Positions 1 through 8,821 of a stretch of 64,000 nucleotides of DNA are shown here, one piece after another. The notes beneath the pieces were generated by a model. That model was not told where the DNA came from, did no database searches, and saw nothing but the letters and a program-made list of their open reading frames with translations. The position numbers and the translations under genes are program-made. Origin of the DNA: Acinetobacter kanungonis (GTDB taxonomy: Bacteria; Pseudomonadota; Gammaproteobacteria; Pseudomonadales; Moraxellaceae); contig NZ_JAACKC010000001.1 in the NCBI RefSeq assembly GCF_009939195.1, forward strand, positions 675,665 to 739,664, in the 5' to 3' direction. The stretch's first letter is position 1; each line of letters starts with the position of its first letter.

Positions 1-307
1 GTTTGAACATTATGGACATCGGATTGTGTTTTTTGGACGTATGGTTCCCGCAGTACGTTCCTTAATCAGCATTCCAGCGGGTATGAGCCACATGCCTTTC
101 TGGAAATTCATGTTTTATAGCAGCTTAGGAACCATCATTTGGACCAGTTTTTTGGCTTGCGTGGGCTTCTATTTCGGTGAAAATCAGGCGCTGATGCATC
201 AAATTTTTAGCCAAGTCGGTTATGTGATGCTGGGTATTGCCCTAGTCATCGTTTTATGGCTTTTATATCGTCGACATCAGCGCAAATCACGTCGTTTTAA
301 AAATTAA
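1..307 (+). CDS. DedA family membrane protein, C-terminal part (partial)
   Basis: The reading frame is open from base 2, so the gene begins upstream of the window and only the last 101 residues are visible. The fragment carries the DedA hallmark G-R-x-V-P-x-V-R followed by S-I-P-A-G, then two hydrophobic helices and a short basic tail (RRHQRKSRR). DedA proteins are inner-membrane proteins linked to undecaprenyl-phosphate or phospholipid flipping, envelope homeostasis and, in several Gram-negatives, polymyxin tolerance. Which paralogue this is cannot be decided without the N-terminus. The next gene starts 21 bp downstream on the same strand and may be co-transcribed. Confidence 0.85.
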   Translation, partial: FEHYGHRIVFFGRMVPAVRSLISIPAGMSHMPFWKFMFYSSLGTIIWTSFLACVGFYFGENQALMHQIFSQVGYVMLGIALVIVLWLLYRRHQRKSRRFKN

Positions 308-328
308 GCTATACACTTAAGGATTTAC

Positions 329-742
329 ATGAAGCATTACCTCAAACATTTTGCAGCCGTCTACAGCATCGCTTTGGTGCTTTTGGTGGCGATTCTGATC
401 TTTGGGCTTCATTTGGGTGGCATAACCCTGATTCCTGCATTAATTGCTTCCGCTTTCATTAGTGCAGCGCATTTCGTCAAAAAAGAACAACGCCTACCCA
501 GTAGTGATGAAAAAATACAATTGGTTTGGGGCTGTAGCGCCATCGCGATCATCATTGCCAGTTTCTTTGTGTTTTTCTTGGTACTGATGAATCCAAATGC
601 TGAACAGATTTTAAAAGCCGCGGATGAAGCTGGACTCGGTCTTTCTGCCGTGATCATGCTCTGTCTGATTGCTGTGCATGCTGCAATCTTTCATTTTACC
701 TATGGTTGGTATGCTGCTTATCGTTTTAAGCAACTGCAATAG
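329..742 (+). CDS. small four-helix membrane protein (ABZJ_00895-like)
   Basis: This 137-residue protein has hydrophobic stretches at about residues 12-33, 35-50, 65-87 and 105-130, so it is almost certainly an integral inner-membrane protein. No catalytic motif is visible. Its size and pattern resemble the Acinetobacter-restricted ABZJ_00895 family of unknown function; I make that assignment from memory and it is tentative. It follows the dedA gene by 21 bp with an AAGGA-type ribosome site just before the ATG, so a two-gene transcript is likely. It converges on the broken LysR gene, and no clear terminator lies between them. Confidence 0.7.
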   Translation: MKHYLKHFAAVYSIALVLLVAILIFGLHLGGITLIPALIASAFISAAHFVKKEQRLPSSDEKIQLVWGCSAIAIIIASFFVFFLVLMNPNAEQILKAADEAGLGLSAVIMLCLIAVHAAIFHFTYGWYAAYRFKQLQ

Positions 743-769
743 CTTCACATCCGATGCTGAAGATTATCA

Positions 770-1648
770 TTATTTCAGCATGCTAAATTTGGTTTGGCTC
801 GCTAGCATTTCTTCAGTGAGCCACTGTTTAAAAATAACTTTACGAGGATCATCCTCAAAAGGTGATGCCGAAAGCAAATAATACGCAGAGTCATCTTCAC
901 AGATTGGGGAAAGTATTTTAAGCATCTGAAAGCTCAATTCTTTTTCAATCATATAGACCGATGCAATTGTTGCGCCTAAGCCCGCCAAGCAAGCTTCTAT
1001 ACAAAGATAAAAATGCTCTAAGGATACTTTTTCATAGTCTTGTAACTGCACTTTCAAATGAGTGCTTAATTGAGTCCACATTTTGGCTCGAGAACCCTAA
1101 ATAAACAATTGCTGCATCGGTTCCTCCTGATTTTGGTGCGCCACGCAGACCATGTACTCATCTGCTATCTTTTCGCTATACACCGCTTTGCCCCAATCAA
1201 AATCATTGCGCCTAAATGCCAAATCAATATGCTGTGCTTTGAAATCAGGGTTGCCCCCGCCTGTCAATAAACTAATCTCAATCTCAGGATAGCGCTGTTT
1301 AAACTGAACCATACGTGGAATCAACCATTTCATTGCAATCGTTGGTTCGCAAGACAAAATTAGCGGCTGCTTGCCGTGATCCTGCTTTTGAAGCTGCTGC
1401 AAACACTGATCGATTTGCGGAAAAACTTGTTCGCAACATGCCAATAGTGCTCTACCCTCCACCGTCAGCTGTAACTTTTTCCCTTCGCGAACGAATAAAG
1501 CGCAGCCTAATGCATCTTCTAAGTTTTTTAATTGTTTACTGACCGCACCTTGGGTCACAAATAACTTTTCTGCGGCAACAGTAACACTCTCATGGCGCGC
1601 GATATAATAAAAAAACTTGAGGGAATTCAGTGATAATCGCTCAATCAT
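770..1648 (-). pseudogene. LysR-family regulator interrupted by an in-frame amber codon
   Basis: Reading leftwards from the ATG at 1648, the frame encodes a GcvA-like LysR protein. The winged helix-turn-helix lies at about residues 5-62 (V-T-V-A-A-E-K-L-F-V-T-Q-G-A-V-S-K) and the substrate-binding domain starts near residue 90. Codon 184 (bases 1099-1097) is TAG. After it the same frame continues without shift for 108 more residues that look like the rest of the LysR effector domain, including the G-S-R-A-K-M-W stretch. Total span is 292 residues, normal for the family. A single nonsense mutation therefore splits an otherwise intact gene. It is divergent from the LysE exporter at 1752, its presumed target. 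The 183-residue product could still bind DNA but would lack half of its effector domain. Confidence 0.88.
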
Positions 1649-1751
1649 TCCAAAAACTCATCAATCTAGAAGAAATAAAGTCGATTTTAAATATAGCAAA
1701 TATATGAAAAATATATAAATCCTTTAGTTCTCTTCCCAAAAGGATCAATGA

Positions 1752-2351
1752 GTGAATGAAATCATAGCAATTGCAATGATCACGGTACTGGCTGTGATTA
1801 GCCCTGGGGCAGACTTTGCACTGGTCAGCCGTAATAGTTATTTATATGGTCGCCATAGTGGTCTTTATACCGCTTATGGCATTGCCTGTGCGGTATGGAT
1901 CCACATTGGCTATAGCGTGTTCGGTCTGAGTGTTTTAAAACACTATCTGCCAAATCTTCTCAGTATTATTCAGTATGTTGGTGCGCTGTATCTAATCTAT
2001 ATCGGTTATAAAACCTTTATCCAGCTTCCTGTTGTTGAACAGTCGGCAGTGAGCTTCGTCCAGCGCAAGCAAGCTTTCAGGCAAGGATTTCTCACCAATA
2101 GTTTAAATCCGAAAACCACCTTATTTGTCATGAGCATCTTCGCGCAGTTACTCTCAAACCAAAATCAGATGCTCAGCTTAATCGGATATGGCGTTTTTAT
2201 ATCTGCCAGCCATCTAATCTGGTTTATGCTGGTTGCTTACTTTTGCTCTACGCCTGCCATTAGAAATCAGATCCTGCGACAACAAAAGATGATTAACCGA
2301 CTAATCGGAGCAATTCTCAGTTGCTTAGGACTGGGCTTGTTGCTGATCTAA
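1752..2351 (+). CDS. LysE-family amino acid exporter
   Basis: This 199-residue protein has six hydrophobic segments and the LysE/RhtB signature near its N-terminus (S-P-G-A-D-F-A-L-V). The later N-S-L-N-P-K-T stretch is also typical of the family. Such proteins export amino acids or related metabolites across the inner membrane. The start is GTG at 1752 with AAAGGAT about 8 bp upstream; the ATG at 1748 is in another frame. It is transcribed divergently from the broken LysR regulator 103 bp away, the usual layout for a LysR-controlled exporter, so its expression may now be constitutive or lost. Substrate unknown. A bidirectional terminator follows. Confidence 0.85.
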   Translation: MNEIIAIAMITVLAVISPGADFALVSRNSYLYGRHSGLYTAYGIACAVWIHIGYSVFGLSVLKHYLPNLLSIIQYVGALYLIYIGYKTFIQLPVVEQSAVSFVQRKQAFRQGFLTNSLNPKTTLFVMSIFAQLLSNQNQMLSLIGYGVFISASHLIWFMLVAYFCSTPAIRNQILRQQKMINRLIGAILSCLGLGLLLI

Positions 2352-2394
2352 TCCGAAATCATTTAGTCAAAACCCGAGCATAAAATTTTGAGAT

Positions 2395-2423
2395 AAAAAA
2401 ACGTCCACGAGGGACGTTTTTTT
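2395..2423. terminator. bidirectional rho-independent terminator
   Basis: An A-run, the stem ACGTCC/GGACGT with loop ACGAG, and a T-run lie between the convergent LysE and YecA-like genes. It can serve both strands. Confidence 0.85.
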
Positions 2424-2469
2424 ATCTTTCAATAGATCATACATGCCACGAAGCATGGCATCATGAGTC

Positions 2470-2994
2470 TTATGCCGGTGTATGGTACATCAGATAAAGT
2501 TCATTTAAGTTGTCTGGAATTTCTTCCGCCAACTCATCCATCAATTGACCATTGCGACGGAAAGATTCCATTTGTGGATCTTCTTCATCAATACCACTGA
2601 ACACCATAATTGGTAAAGTTAAATCTACCAATTGCTCTTCATACTCTGGCGCAAACCATGCATCTTCGTTTAAGAACATTGCGTCGACAAAGCCAACACT
2701 CCAGTCACCTAAACTTGATTCAACGTCGGCTTCTTCAATTTCAAAAGGAAACTCAATACCTTCTTCATTGGCCAAATTCTGACGGATACTGTCCAACCAA
2801 GATTTTACTTGTGCAATAATTTCAGCAGGAACTTTTTTCTGATTGCCTTCAAAAAGCTCATCTAACCAACGATCAAATTGCGGACCAACAGCAATTGCAC
2901 ATAAGAAACCATGAGTCGCCGCAAAATCTAGACCATACTCATTTTGGTCACCATCTAGATATTCACTCAATAGGTCTAAATCTAAAGCACTCAT
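2470..2994 (-). CDS. YecA/YgfB (UPF0149) family protein
   Basis: A 174-residue acidic soluble protein. It shows the UPF0149 pattern: an N-terminal L-x-x-Y-L-D-G segment, then T-H-G-F-L-C-A-I-A-V-G-P (residues 29-38 region), and a helical C-terminal half. Unlike longer YecA proteins it has no C-terminal SEC-C zinc motif. The family's function is poorly known. It lies just downstream of the small acidic PA3496-like gene on the same strand (68 bp gap), so the two may form one transcript. Convergent with LysE across a terminator. Confidence 0.75.
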   Translation of the reverse strand: MSALDLDLLSEYLDGDQNEYGLDFAATHGFLCAIAVGPQFDRWLDELFEGNQKKVPAEIIAQVKSWLDSIRQNLANEEGIEFPFEIEEADVESSLGDWSVGFVDAMFLNEDAWFAPEYEEQLVDLTLPIMVFSGIDEEDPQMESFRRNGQLMDELAEEIPDNLNELYLMYHTPA

Positions 2995-3062
2995 TTCATA
3001 TCCAAGTTTAAAATTATAAGACGTAGCATAACACTTTCAACACACGATTCTTATCGTGAGTT

Positions 3063-3272
3063 TCAATCATCCTCATCATCAAAGTCGTCATCATCGTCTA
3101 TATCATAATCAAAATCTTTTAACTCGCGCTCTAAACGGCGTTGTGCGAGTAAGTCATCGATCAAGCGACGTTTTTCCAGCGACTCTTTCGCGCTAATTTT
3201 GCCTGATGCCTCGTCAAAATTGACGTCATCATCACCGTAGTTATCATCTAATTCAAAATCTGTTGAAGACAC
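3063..3272 (-). CDS. PA3496-like small acidic protein
   Basis: A 69-residue protein with a basic helix (R-R-L-I-D-D-L-L-A-Q-R-R-L-E-R-E-L) between an acidic N-terminus and a C-terminal tail made almost only of Asp and Glu. This arrangement matches the short PA3496 family described as putative envelope-integrity proteins in pseudomonads; the role is not established. Its start lies 417 bp from rpoD, which is divergent. No signal peptide or membrane segment is visible. The acidic tail resembles nucleic-acid mimicry, but that is speculation. Confidence 0.65.
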   Translation of the reverse strand: MSSTDFELDDNYGDDDVNFDEASGKISAKESLEKRRLIDDLLAQRRLERELKDFDYDIDDDDDFDDEDD

Positions 3273-3387
3273 TCAAACTACCTCAGAATAAAAATATAAT
3301 GGGTCTAGGCGCTATTTATCCTGCTTCAGAATCCTTGTCAAGATTTATTTAAATTTATCCCATTTAATTTGAATTTTGGTCTTTATT

Positions 3388-3416
3388 TTTAACCATTTTT
3401 TATGGCATGATATAAT
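3388..3416 (+). promoter_or_regulatory. predicted extended -10 promoter of rpoD
   Basis: A perfect TATAAT at 3411-3416 is preceded by TG and one base (TGATATAAT), the extended -10 form, with a weak -35 (TTTAAC) 17 bp upstream. It lies 274 bp before the rpoD ATG, so the transcript would carry a leader of about 265 nt. The leader has no convincing ORF and I found no known riboswitch or strong terminator in it. The gap 3273-3689 otherwise holds only AT-rich DNA. Confidence 0.6.
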
Positions 3417-3689
3417 CCACCTTGCGTCTTTCTGTTTTTCGGTATTTTTAATATCAAATTCTTACATTTTGATGTGGATTTTAAACTGACGAGCGCAAGG
3501 GATGAACTTGAAAATAACAATTTCACCCCCATCTTTATCACTGAATTTAAATTAAATATTTTATCAGGCAGCTTAACGGCTGATTATTCCTGATGAGATA
3601 CGTTGCAGTTTACAGATTAAATATTTGAAGCGAACTGAGCTATCCAGCGCAGTTTTCACCATCACAGATTCAACCAAGAGTAAGCAAAG

Positions 3690-5579
3690 ATGAGCGATAT
3701 GACTTCCCCTACTTCGCAAGTAGCGGCTCTGATTAGCCGAGGCAAAGAGCAAGGTTACTTAACTTATGCCGAGGTTAACGATCATCTCCCAGACTCGATC
3801 ACTGAAAGCGAACAGATTGAAGACATTATTCAAATGCTTCAAGACGTTGGTATTCCTGTACACGAACGTGCACCTGAATCTGACGATACAATGTTCGAAG
3901 ACAATGCAGAAGCTGCGGATGAAGTTGCTGAAGAAGAAGCGGCTGCCGTTCTTGCATCTGTAGAAAACGAACCTGGTCGTACCACAGACCCAGTACGTAT
4001 GTACATGCGTGAAATGGGTACAGTAGAACTTTTAACCCGTGAGGGTGAAATTAGCATTGCGAAACGTATTGAAGAAGGTATTCGCGATGTTCTGCATTCT
4101 ATTGCCTACTGGCCAAATGCAGTTGAAGTGGTTTTACAAGAATATAATGATTACCAAGAAGGCGAACGCCGCCTTGCAGATATTTTATCAGGCTACTTAG
4201 ACCCTGAAACTGACGATGACATTCCAGAAGTTCTGGAAGATGAATCTGAAGAAATTGAAGAAGATGAAGAGTCTTCAAGCAAGACAACCAAAGATGTAAA
4301 ACTGGATGACGACGATGAAGAAGAAGAATCTGAAGGCGATGACGACTCTGAAGGTGATTCAGGTCCAGATCCAGAAGTTGCCAAAGTTCGTTTTGAAGAA
4401 TTAGAAGCGGCTTGGAACCAAACCAAATCTGTGATTGCCAAACATGGTCGCAATAGTGATGAAGCGAAAGCTGCACTTGAAGCCCTTGCAACCGTGTTCA
4501 TGATGTTCAAATTTACCCCTCGTTTATTTGATATCATTTCTGAAATGATTCGCGGTACCCACGACCAAATCCGTACTTCAGAACGTGAAGTGATGCGTTA
4601 TGCCGTGCGTCGTGGTCGTATGGATCGTACTCAATTCCGTACATCGTTCCCTGGTCAAGAATCTAATCCAGCTTGGTTAGACGAACAAATTGCCAAAGCG
4701 CCTGCTGAGCACAAAGCCCATTTAGAAAAAGTACGTCCAGACGTGCTTGCCTTCCAGCAAAAAATTGCCGATATCGAAAAAGAATTGGGCTTGAATGTTA
4801 AAGACATTAAAGACATTTCTAAACGTATGGCTGTGGGTGAAGCGAAAGCACGCCGCGCGAAAAAGGAAATGGTTGAAGCCAACTTACGTTTGGTAATTTC
4901 GATTGCGAAAAAATACACTAACCGTGGCTTACAGTTCTTGGACTTGATTCAAGAAGGTAACATTGGCTTGATGAAAGCGGTAGACAAGTTTGAATACCGT
5001 CGTGGTTATAAGTTCTCGACTTATGCAACATGGTGGATTCGTCAGGCGATTACCCGTTCGATTGCAGACCAAGCGCGCACCATCCGTATTCCAGTACACA
5101 TGATCGAAACCATCAACAAGATCAACCGTGTATCGCGTCAACTTCTTCAAGAAATGGGTCGTGAGCCTACGCCTGAAGAATTAGGCGAACGTTTGGAAAT
5201 GGACGAAGTTAAAGTGCGTAAAGTACTTAAAATTGCCAAAGAGCCGATTTCGATGGAAACACCTATTGGTGATGATGAAGATTCGCATTTGGGTGACTTC
5301 ATTGAAGACAGCAACATCACTTCTCCAGTCGATGCTGCAACTTCAGAAGGCCTGAAAGAAGCGACTCGCGAAGTCCTTGAAAACTTGACTGAACGTGAAG
5401 CGAAAGTCTTAAAAATGCGTTTTGGTATTGACATGCCGACTGACCATACTTTGGAAGAAGTAGGTAAACAGTTTGATGTAACACGTGAACGTATTCGTCA
5501 GATTGAAGCTAAAGCACTACGTAAATTGCGTCATCCATCTCGTTCTGAACACCTACGTTCATTCCTTGAAAATGACTAA
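3690..5579 (+). CDS. rpoD: RNA polymerase primary sigma factor RpoD (sigma-70)
   Basis: A 629-residue housekeeping sigma factor. Region 1.1 lies at about residues 5-80. Region 1.2 follows ([11 protein letters not shown], near residue 100). The non-conserved region contains a long run of Asp, Glu and Ser (about residues 165-230). Region 2 starts at residue 398 and contains the -10 recognition stretch with [10 protein letters not shown]. Region 3 follows, and region 4 at the C-terminus has the helix-turn-helix [10 protein letters not shown] that reads the -35 element. Length fits gamma-proteobacterial RpoD. It is transcribed alone after a long leader and followed by a GC-rich hairpin, then ybeD. 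Confidence 0.98.
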   Translation: MSDMTSPTSQVAALISRGKEQGYLTYAEVNDHLPDSITESEQIEDIIQMLQDVGIPVHERAPESDDTMFEDNAEAADEVAEEEAAAVLASVENEPGRTTDPVRMYMREMGTVELLTREGEISIAKRIEEGIRDVLHSIAYWPNAVEVVLQEYNDYQEGERRLADILSGYLDPETDDDIPEVLEDESEEIEEDEESSSKTTKDVKLDDDDEEEESEGDDDSEGDSGPDPEVAKVRFEELEAAWNQTKSVIAKHGRNSDEAKAALEALATVFMMFKFTPRLFDIISEMIRGTHDQIRTSEREVMRYAVRRGRMDRTQFRTSFPGQESNPAWLDEQIAKAPAEHKAHLEKVRPDVLAFQQKIADIEKELGLNVKDIKDISKRMAVGEAKARRAKKEMVEANLRLVISIAKKYTNRGLQFLDLIQEGNIGLMKAVDKFEYRRGYKFSTYATWWIRQAITRSIADQARTIRIPVHMIETINKINRVSRQLLQEMGREPTPEELGERLEMDEVKVRKVLKIAKEPISMETPIGDDEDSHLGDFIEDSNITSPVDAATSEGLKEATREVLENLTEREAKVLKMRFGIDMPTDHTLEEVGKQFDVTRERIRQIEAKALRKLRHPSRSEHLRSFLEND

Positions 5580-5647
5580 GACCACATGATGCACATGGGG
5601 GCTTGAAAATTATGCAAGTACCTCCATTATGTATCAATGAGAAACAC

Positions 5648-5671
5648 AACGCCTGCACTCTCGCAGGCGTT
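5648..5671 (+). terminator. hairpin after rpoD, weak terminator
   Basis: The perfect 9-bp stem AACGCCTGC/GCAGGCGTT with a 6-nt loop is followed by only a short T-run, so termination may be partial and ybeD may receive read-through. The ybeD ATG follows 19 bp downstream. Confidence 0.6.
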
Positions 5672-5689
5672 TGAAATAAGGGGGCTACA

Positions 5690-5977
5690 ATGTTAGACCG
5701 TACACCATCCCGCGAACTTCAAGAACATCTTTGGGTTTTCCCAATGGATTACCCAATTAAATTAATTGGGGAAGCAGGTGCTGAGTTACGCGTTGCAGTC
5801 GTTGAAATTCTAGTGAAGCATTTTCCTGAGTTCGATGGCGAGAGCTTACGTGTGCAACCGTCACGTACTGGAAAATACCATTCGTTGACTGCACAACTCC
5901 GTTTCGAAGAACTCGAACAAGTTCATGCACTGTATGCAGATTTAGCGGCTTGCCCGCTGATTAAAACTGCACTTTAA
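5690..5977 (+). CDS. ybeD: YbeD-family (DUF493) protein
   Basis: A 95-residue protein of the YbeD/UPF0250 family, a small ACT-like fold. The N-terminal F-P-M-D-Y-P-I-K-L-I-G and the central R-x-S-R-T-G-K-Y-H-S-L-T motif are the usual signatures. In many gamma-proteobacteria ybeD sits directly before lipB, as here (135 bp away, with a terminator between them), and a role linked to lipoate metabolism has been suggested from this neighbourhood without direct proof. A ribosome site (AAGGGGG) precedes the ATG. Confidence 0.85.
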   Translation: MLDRTPSRELQEHLWVFPMDYPIKLIGEAGAELRVAVVEILVKHFPEFDGESLRVQPSRTGKYHSLTAQLRFEELEQVHALYADLAACPLIKTAL

Positions 5978-5983
5978 GCACTC

Positions 5984-6013
5984 AAAAAAACACGCGATCT
6001 GCGTGTTTTTTTT
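5984..6013 (+). terminator. rho-independent terminator after ybeD
   Basis: A-run, stem ACACGC/GCGTGT with loop GATCT, then eight T. It separates ybeD from lipB. Confidence 0.85.
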
Positions 6014-6112
6014 ACGCCTAAAGACTCCCCAATTCAGAGAATTTCCCCCTATCCCGCTTCGCTCAGCATATAATTCAAATCACACTCACCTATTGTTAAG
6101 GATGCTGTCGAC

Positions 6113-6775
6113 GTGACTGATGCTGTAACCCAACCTACCTTAATCATTCGTCAATTTAATCAGCTTACCCCTTATGCAGACCGCTTTCAGGACATGAAAC
6201 AGTTTACTGAACAACGTGATGCAGATACTCCTGACGAATTGTGGTTACTACAACATCCCGATGTGCTGACCCAAGGTCAGGCAGGTAAACCCGAACACAT
6301 CTTGGTGCCTTCACATATTCCTGTAGTGCAGACCGACCGTGGGGGTCAAGTCACTTGGCATGGACCTGGTCAACTGGTCGCTTATTTCATGTTTGATCTC
6401 AATCGTCTGGGCTGGAATGTCCGCACATTGGTGTCTTATGCTGAAAACCTGATGATTGAACTTCTGAAGAAATACGGAATTGAAGCCTATGCCAAACCTG
6501 ATGCACCAGGCGTTTATGTGAATGGGCGCAAGATTGGCTCTTTAGGATTTAAAATTCGTCGCGGGCGTAGTTATCACGGACTGGCACTGAATATTAATTG
6601 TGACTTAACTGGTTTTCACACCATCAACCCTTGCGGTTATGCAGGCTTAGAAATGGTGCGCATTCACGATCTGATTGAACAGAACCCACCAAGTTTTGAA
6701 AACTTATGCGCCGATATCATTGAAACTTTAGAAAACAGCGGGTACTTTAATAAAGTTCAAATTGTTCAACAATAA
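6113..6775 (+). CDS. lipB: octanoyl-[ACP]:protein octanoyltransferase LipB
   Basis: LipB moves the octanoyl group from acyl carrier protein to lipoyl domains, the first step of lipoate synthesis in the cytoplasm. The 220-residue protein has the family motif R-G-G-Q-V-T-W-H-G-P-G-Q (residues 77-87). The catalytic pair is visible as Lys140 in G-R-K-I-G and Cys174 in N-P-C-G-Y-A-G, with the same 34-residue spacing as in E. coli LipB. The start is GTG at 6113 with AAGGA upstream. lipA, the usual next gene, is not in this window. Confidence 0.95.
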   Translation: MTDAVTQPTLIIRQFNQLTPYADRFQDMKQFTEQRDADTPDELWLLQHPDVLTQGQAGKPEHILVPSHIPVVQTDRGGQVTWHGPGQLVAYFMFDLNRLGWNVRTLVSYAENLMIELLKKYGIEAYAKPDAPGVYVNGRKIGSLGFKIRRGRSYHGLALNINCDLTGFHTINPCGYAGLEMVRIHDLIEQNPPSFENLCADIIETLENSGYFNKVQIVQQ

Positions 6776-6856
6776 GCACTTTACTTTTAACAGTAAAATA
6801 AATTAGAGTATTCACTCTAAATAAAATAATAGATTCAGAAACAAAGGGATAAGCAA

Positions 6857-7390
6857 GTGATTTTAAACAAATCAGTAAAACCTGCTTTACAACTCGCCTA
6901 TGTCAAACTCATGATGGATGTGATTGGCAGAGGCTTGGTGATGGCAAGTCAGGTGGATGATGAAATTAAGCAGGAAGTTGCCAAATTCCCTGCCAATTTC
7001 ATTTTGTCCATGAAGGTATTTCCCCATGGTCCTGCCTTTATTGCCCAAGTGACAGATCAGCATCAGTTAGTGCTGTTAAATGACACTGAACAAAAGCCTG
7101 ATCTCACTATTACCTTTAAGCACCTGAGTCATGCCTTTCTGGTATTTTCTTTCCAAGAAAGCACCGCGCAAGCCTTTGCCAATGACCGTATGATTGCTGA
7201 TGGTGACTTGTCTTATGCCATTCGTTTAGTCCGCTGTCTGAACAAAATGGAATCCCTGATTTTACCGAAATTACTGGCTGAACTTGCAGTCAAACAATAT
7301 CCTCACGAACTTAGCCTAAAAGAAAAACTGACAGGCGCAGCCAACATTTATCTTAAAGTGGCTCAATCATATTTCAAACGGAGTGCATAA
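6857..7390 (+). CDS. SCP2-like sterol carrier domain protein
   Basis: A 177-residue soluble protein with an SCP2-type central region (about residues 50-135: P-D-L-T-I-T-F-K-H then a helix, and M-I-A-D-G-D-L). The domain usually binds fatty acyl chains, acyl-CoA or other lipids. The start is GTG at 6857 with AAAGGGAT upstream. Its stop overlaps the ribosome site of the iron alcohol dehydrogenase, and only one base separates its stop from the ATG at 7392. The two are therefore almost surely co-translated and may act on the same long-chain or aliphatic substrates. Family assignment is from pattern recognition. Confidence 0.7.
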   Translation: MILNKSVKPALQLAYVKLMMDVIGRGLVMASQVDDEIKQEVAKFPANFILSMKVFPHGPAFIAQVTDQHQLVLLNDTEQKPDLTITFKHLSHAFLVFSFQESTAQAFANDRMIADGDLSYAIRLVRCLNKMESLILPKLLAELAVKQYPHELSLKEKLTGAANIYLKVAQSYFKRSA

Positions 7391-7391
7391 C

Positions 7392-8576
7392 ATGGCAAAG
7401 CCTTATTACGAATTTTTTTGCCCAGTCAAAGTCATCGCAGGCAATGCAGCGTTAGAACACATCCCTTTTGAACTAGCTACACTCGGCTCCAAACGCCCAA
7501 TGATCATCACCGATAAAGGCGTACGCAGTAACCAGTTACTGGCACCCATTGAAGCAGCCTTTGAATCCACTGATGCCGTAATTGGCTGTATTTTTGATGA
7601 TGTTCCACCCGATTCAAGTTTGGATACCGTACGTCAAGCCGCAGCTTTGTATCGTGAAAACCAGTGTGATGCGATTATTGCTGTGGGTGGCGGCTCAGTC
7701 ATTGACACTTCTAAAGCCACCAATATTTTGGTCAGTGAAGGTGGTGATGATCTATTACAGTATTCTGGTGCACACAACCTACCGAAACCATTAAAGCCAT
7801 TTTTTGTGATTCCTACCACTTCTGGGACAGGTTCTGAAGTAACCATGGTGGCAGTCGTTTCGGATAAAGCTAAAAATGTAAAAATGGCATTTGCTTCATA
7901 TTATCTGATGCCACATGCCGCGATTCTTGACCCACGTATGACGCTCACATTACCACCGCATTTAACTGCCATGACTGCGATGGATGCTCTAACCCATGCG
8001 GTAGAAGCTTATACCTGTTTGGCCGCGAATCCGATCAGTGATGCCTATGCGACAGCAGCAATCAAAAAAATCAGCGGCAATTTGTTTAATGTCTTAGACA
8101 ATCCGAACGATTCACAAGGTCGTTTGGAATTGGCACAAGCATCTACCATGGCGGGCATTGCCTTCTCGAATTCTATGGTCGGTTTGGTGCACTCTCTAGG
8201 ACATGCACTCGGAGCTGTTGCACATCTGCCGCATGGACTTTGCATGAACCTGTTCCTGCCGTATGTGCTGGAATACAACAAAGAAGTGAATGGCGACAAA
8301 ATTGCTGATTTATTACTGCCGCTTGCAGGTGCTGACATTTACGCACAAACACCAGCACATTTAAGAGCCAATAAAGCCATCACGACGATTCAAGCTATGC
8401 GTGATCGCCTGTTTAGCTTGACCAAATTGCCAAGAACCTTGCAAGAAACAGGTAAAGTGACTGAAGCTCAACTCGATGAAGTAGCTGAAAAGGCCTTAAA
8501 TGATGGATCGATCATTTACAATCCGAAAGAAGCAACCATCGAAGACTTGAGAGCCATTCTGCAAAAAGCATGGTAA
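7392..8576 (+). CDS. iron-containing alcohol dehydrogenase
   Basis: A 394-residue group III (iron-dependent) alcohol dehydrogenase. The NAD(P)-binding segment is G-G-G-S-V-I-D-T-S-K. The metal ligands are supplied by D-A-L-T-H-A-V-E-A-Y and by the His-rich H-S-L-G-H-A-L-G-A-V-A-H-L-P-H-G stretch. I chose ATG at 7392 rather than GTG at 7383 because GGAG lies at the proper distance and homologues begin M-A-K-P-Y-Y. It is tightly coupled to the SCP2-like gene. The physiological alcohol is not predictable. A strong terminator follows. Confidence 0.92.
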   Translation: MAKPYYEFFCPVKVIAGNAALEHIPFELATLGSKRPMIITDKGVRSNQLLAPIEAAFESTDAVIGCIFDDVPPDSSLDTVRQAAALYRENQCDAIIAVGGGSVIDTSKATNILVSEGGDDLLQYSGAHNLPKPLKPFFVIPTTSGTGSEVTMVAVVSDKAKNVKMAFASYYLMPHAAILDPRMTLTLPPHLTAMTAMDALTHAVEAYTCLAANPISDAYATAAIKKISGNLFNVLDNPNDSQGRLELAQASTMAGIAFSNSMVGLVHSLGHALGAVAHLPHGLCMNLFLPYVLEYNKEVNGDKIADLLLPLAGADIYAQTPAHLRANKAITTIQAMRDRLFSLTKLPRTLQETGKVTEAQLDEVAEKALNDGSIIYNPKEATIEDLRAILQKAW

Positions 8577-8592
8577 ATGTGAACTGAAATTT

Positions 8593-8622
8593 AAAGCCTG
8601 ATGTGCAAACATCAGGCTTTTT
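8593..8622 (+). terminator. rho-independent terminator after alcohol dehydrogenase
   Basis: The perfect 12-bp stem AAAGCCTGATGT/ACATCAGGCTTT with GCAA tetraloop ends in a T-run. Confidence 0.9.
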
Positions 8623-8658
8623 CATGAATGACACAATAGTCATCGTTTTTTTACCATT

Positions 8659-8675
8659 TTGGCAGAGAATTTGCT
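8659..8675 (+). promoter_or_regulatory. sigma-54-type promoter for the APC permease
   Basis: TTGGCAGAGAATTTGCT contains the invariant GG and GC dinucleotides exactly 10 bp apart and matches most of the sigma-54 consensus. A transcript would start near 8686 and carry a leader of about 135 nt before the TTG start at 8822. Confidence 0.6.
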
Positions 8676-8751
8676 AAAAAATTCTACAAAATTACTGACA
8701 AGTGACATCAATTTAGGATAGATTGGCGCACTTTTATTTTATTCGTAGGGG

Positions 8752-8774
8752 GGATCGTTCGTCTCAAACGATCC
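8752..8774 (+). promoter_or_regulatory. inverted repeat in the permease leader
   Basis: The perfect 8-bp arms GGATCGTT and AACGATCC are separated by 7 nt and lie 48 bp before the permease start. There is no T-run after it, so it is not a simple terminator. It could be an operator or an mRNA hairpin affecting translation. Confidence 0.5.
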
Positions 8775-8821
8775 TTATAAACATGACTGATCCTTGATCA
8801 ACGATTAAGAGGACAACGCCG

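Noticed and set aside
745-775. GATTATCATTATTT resembling half of a Fur box
   Set aside because: It lies between the 3' ends of convergent genes, not in a promoter.
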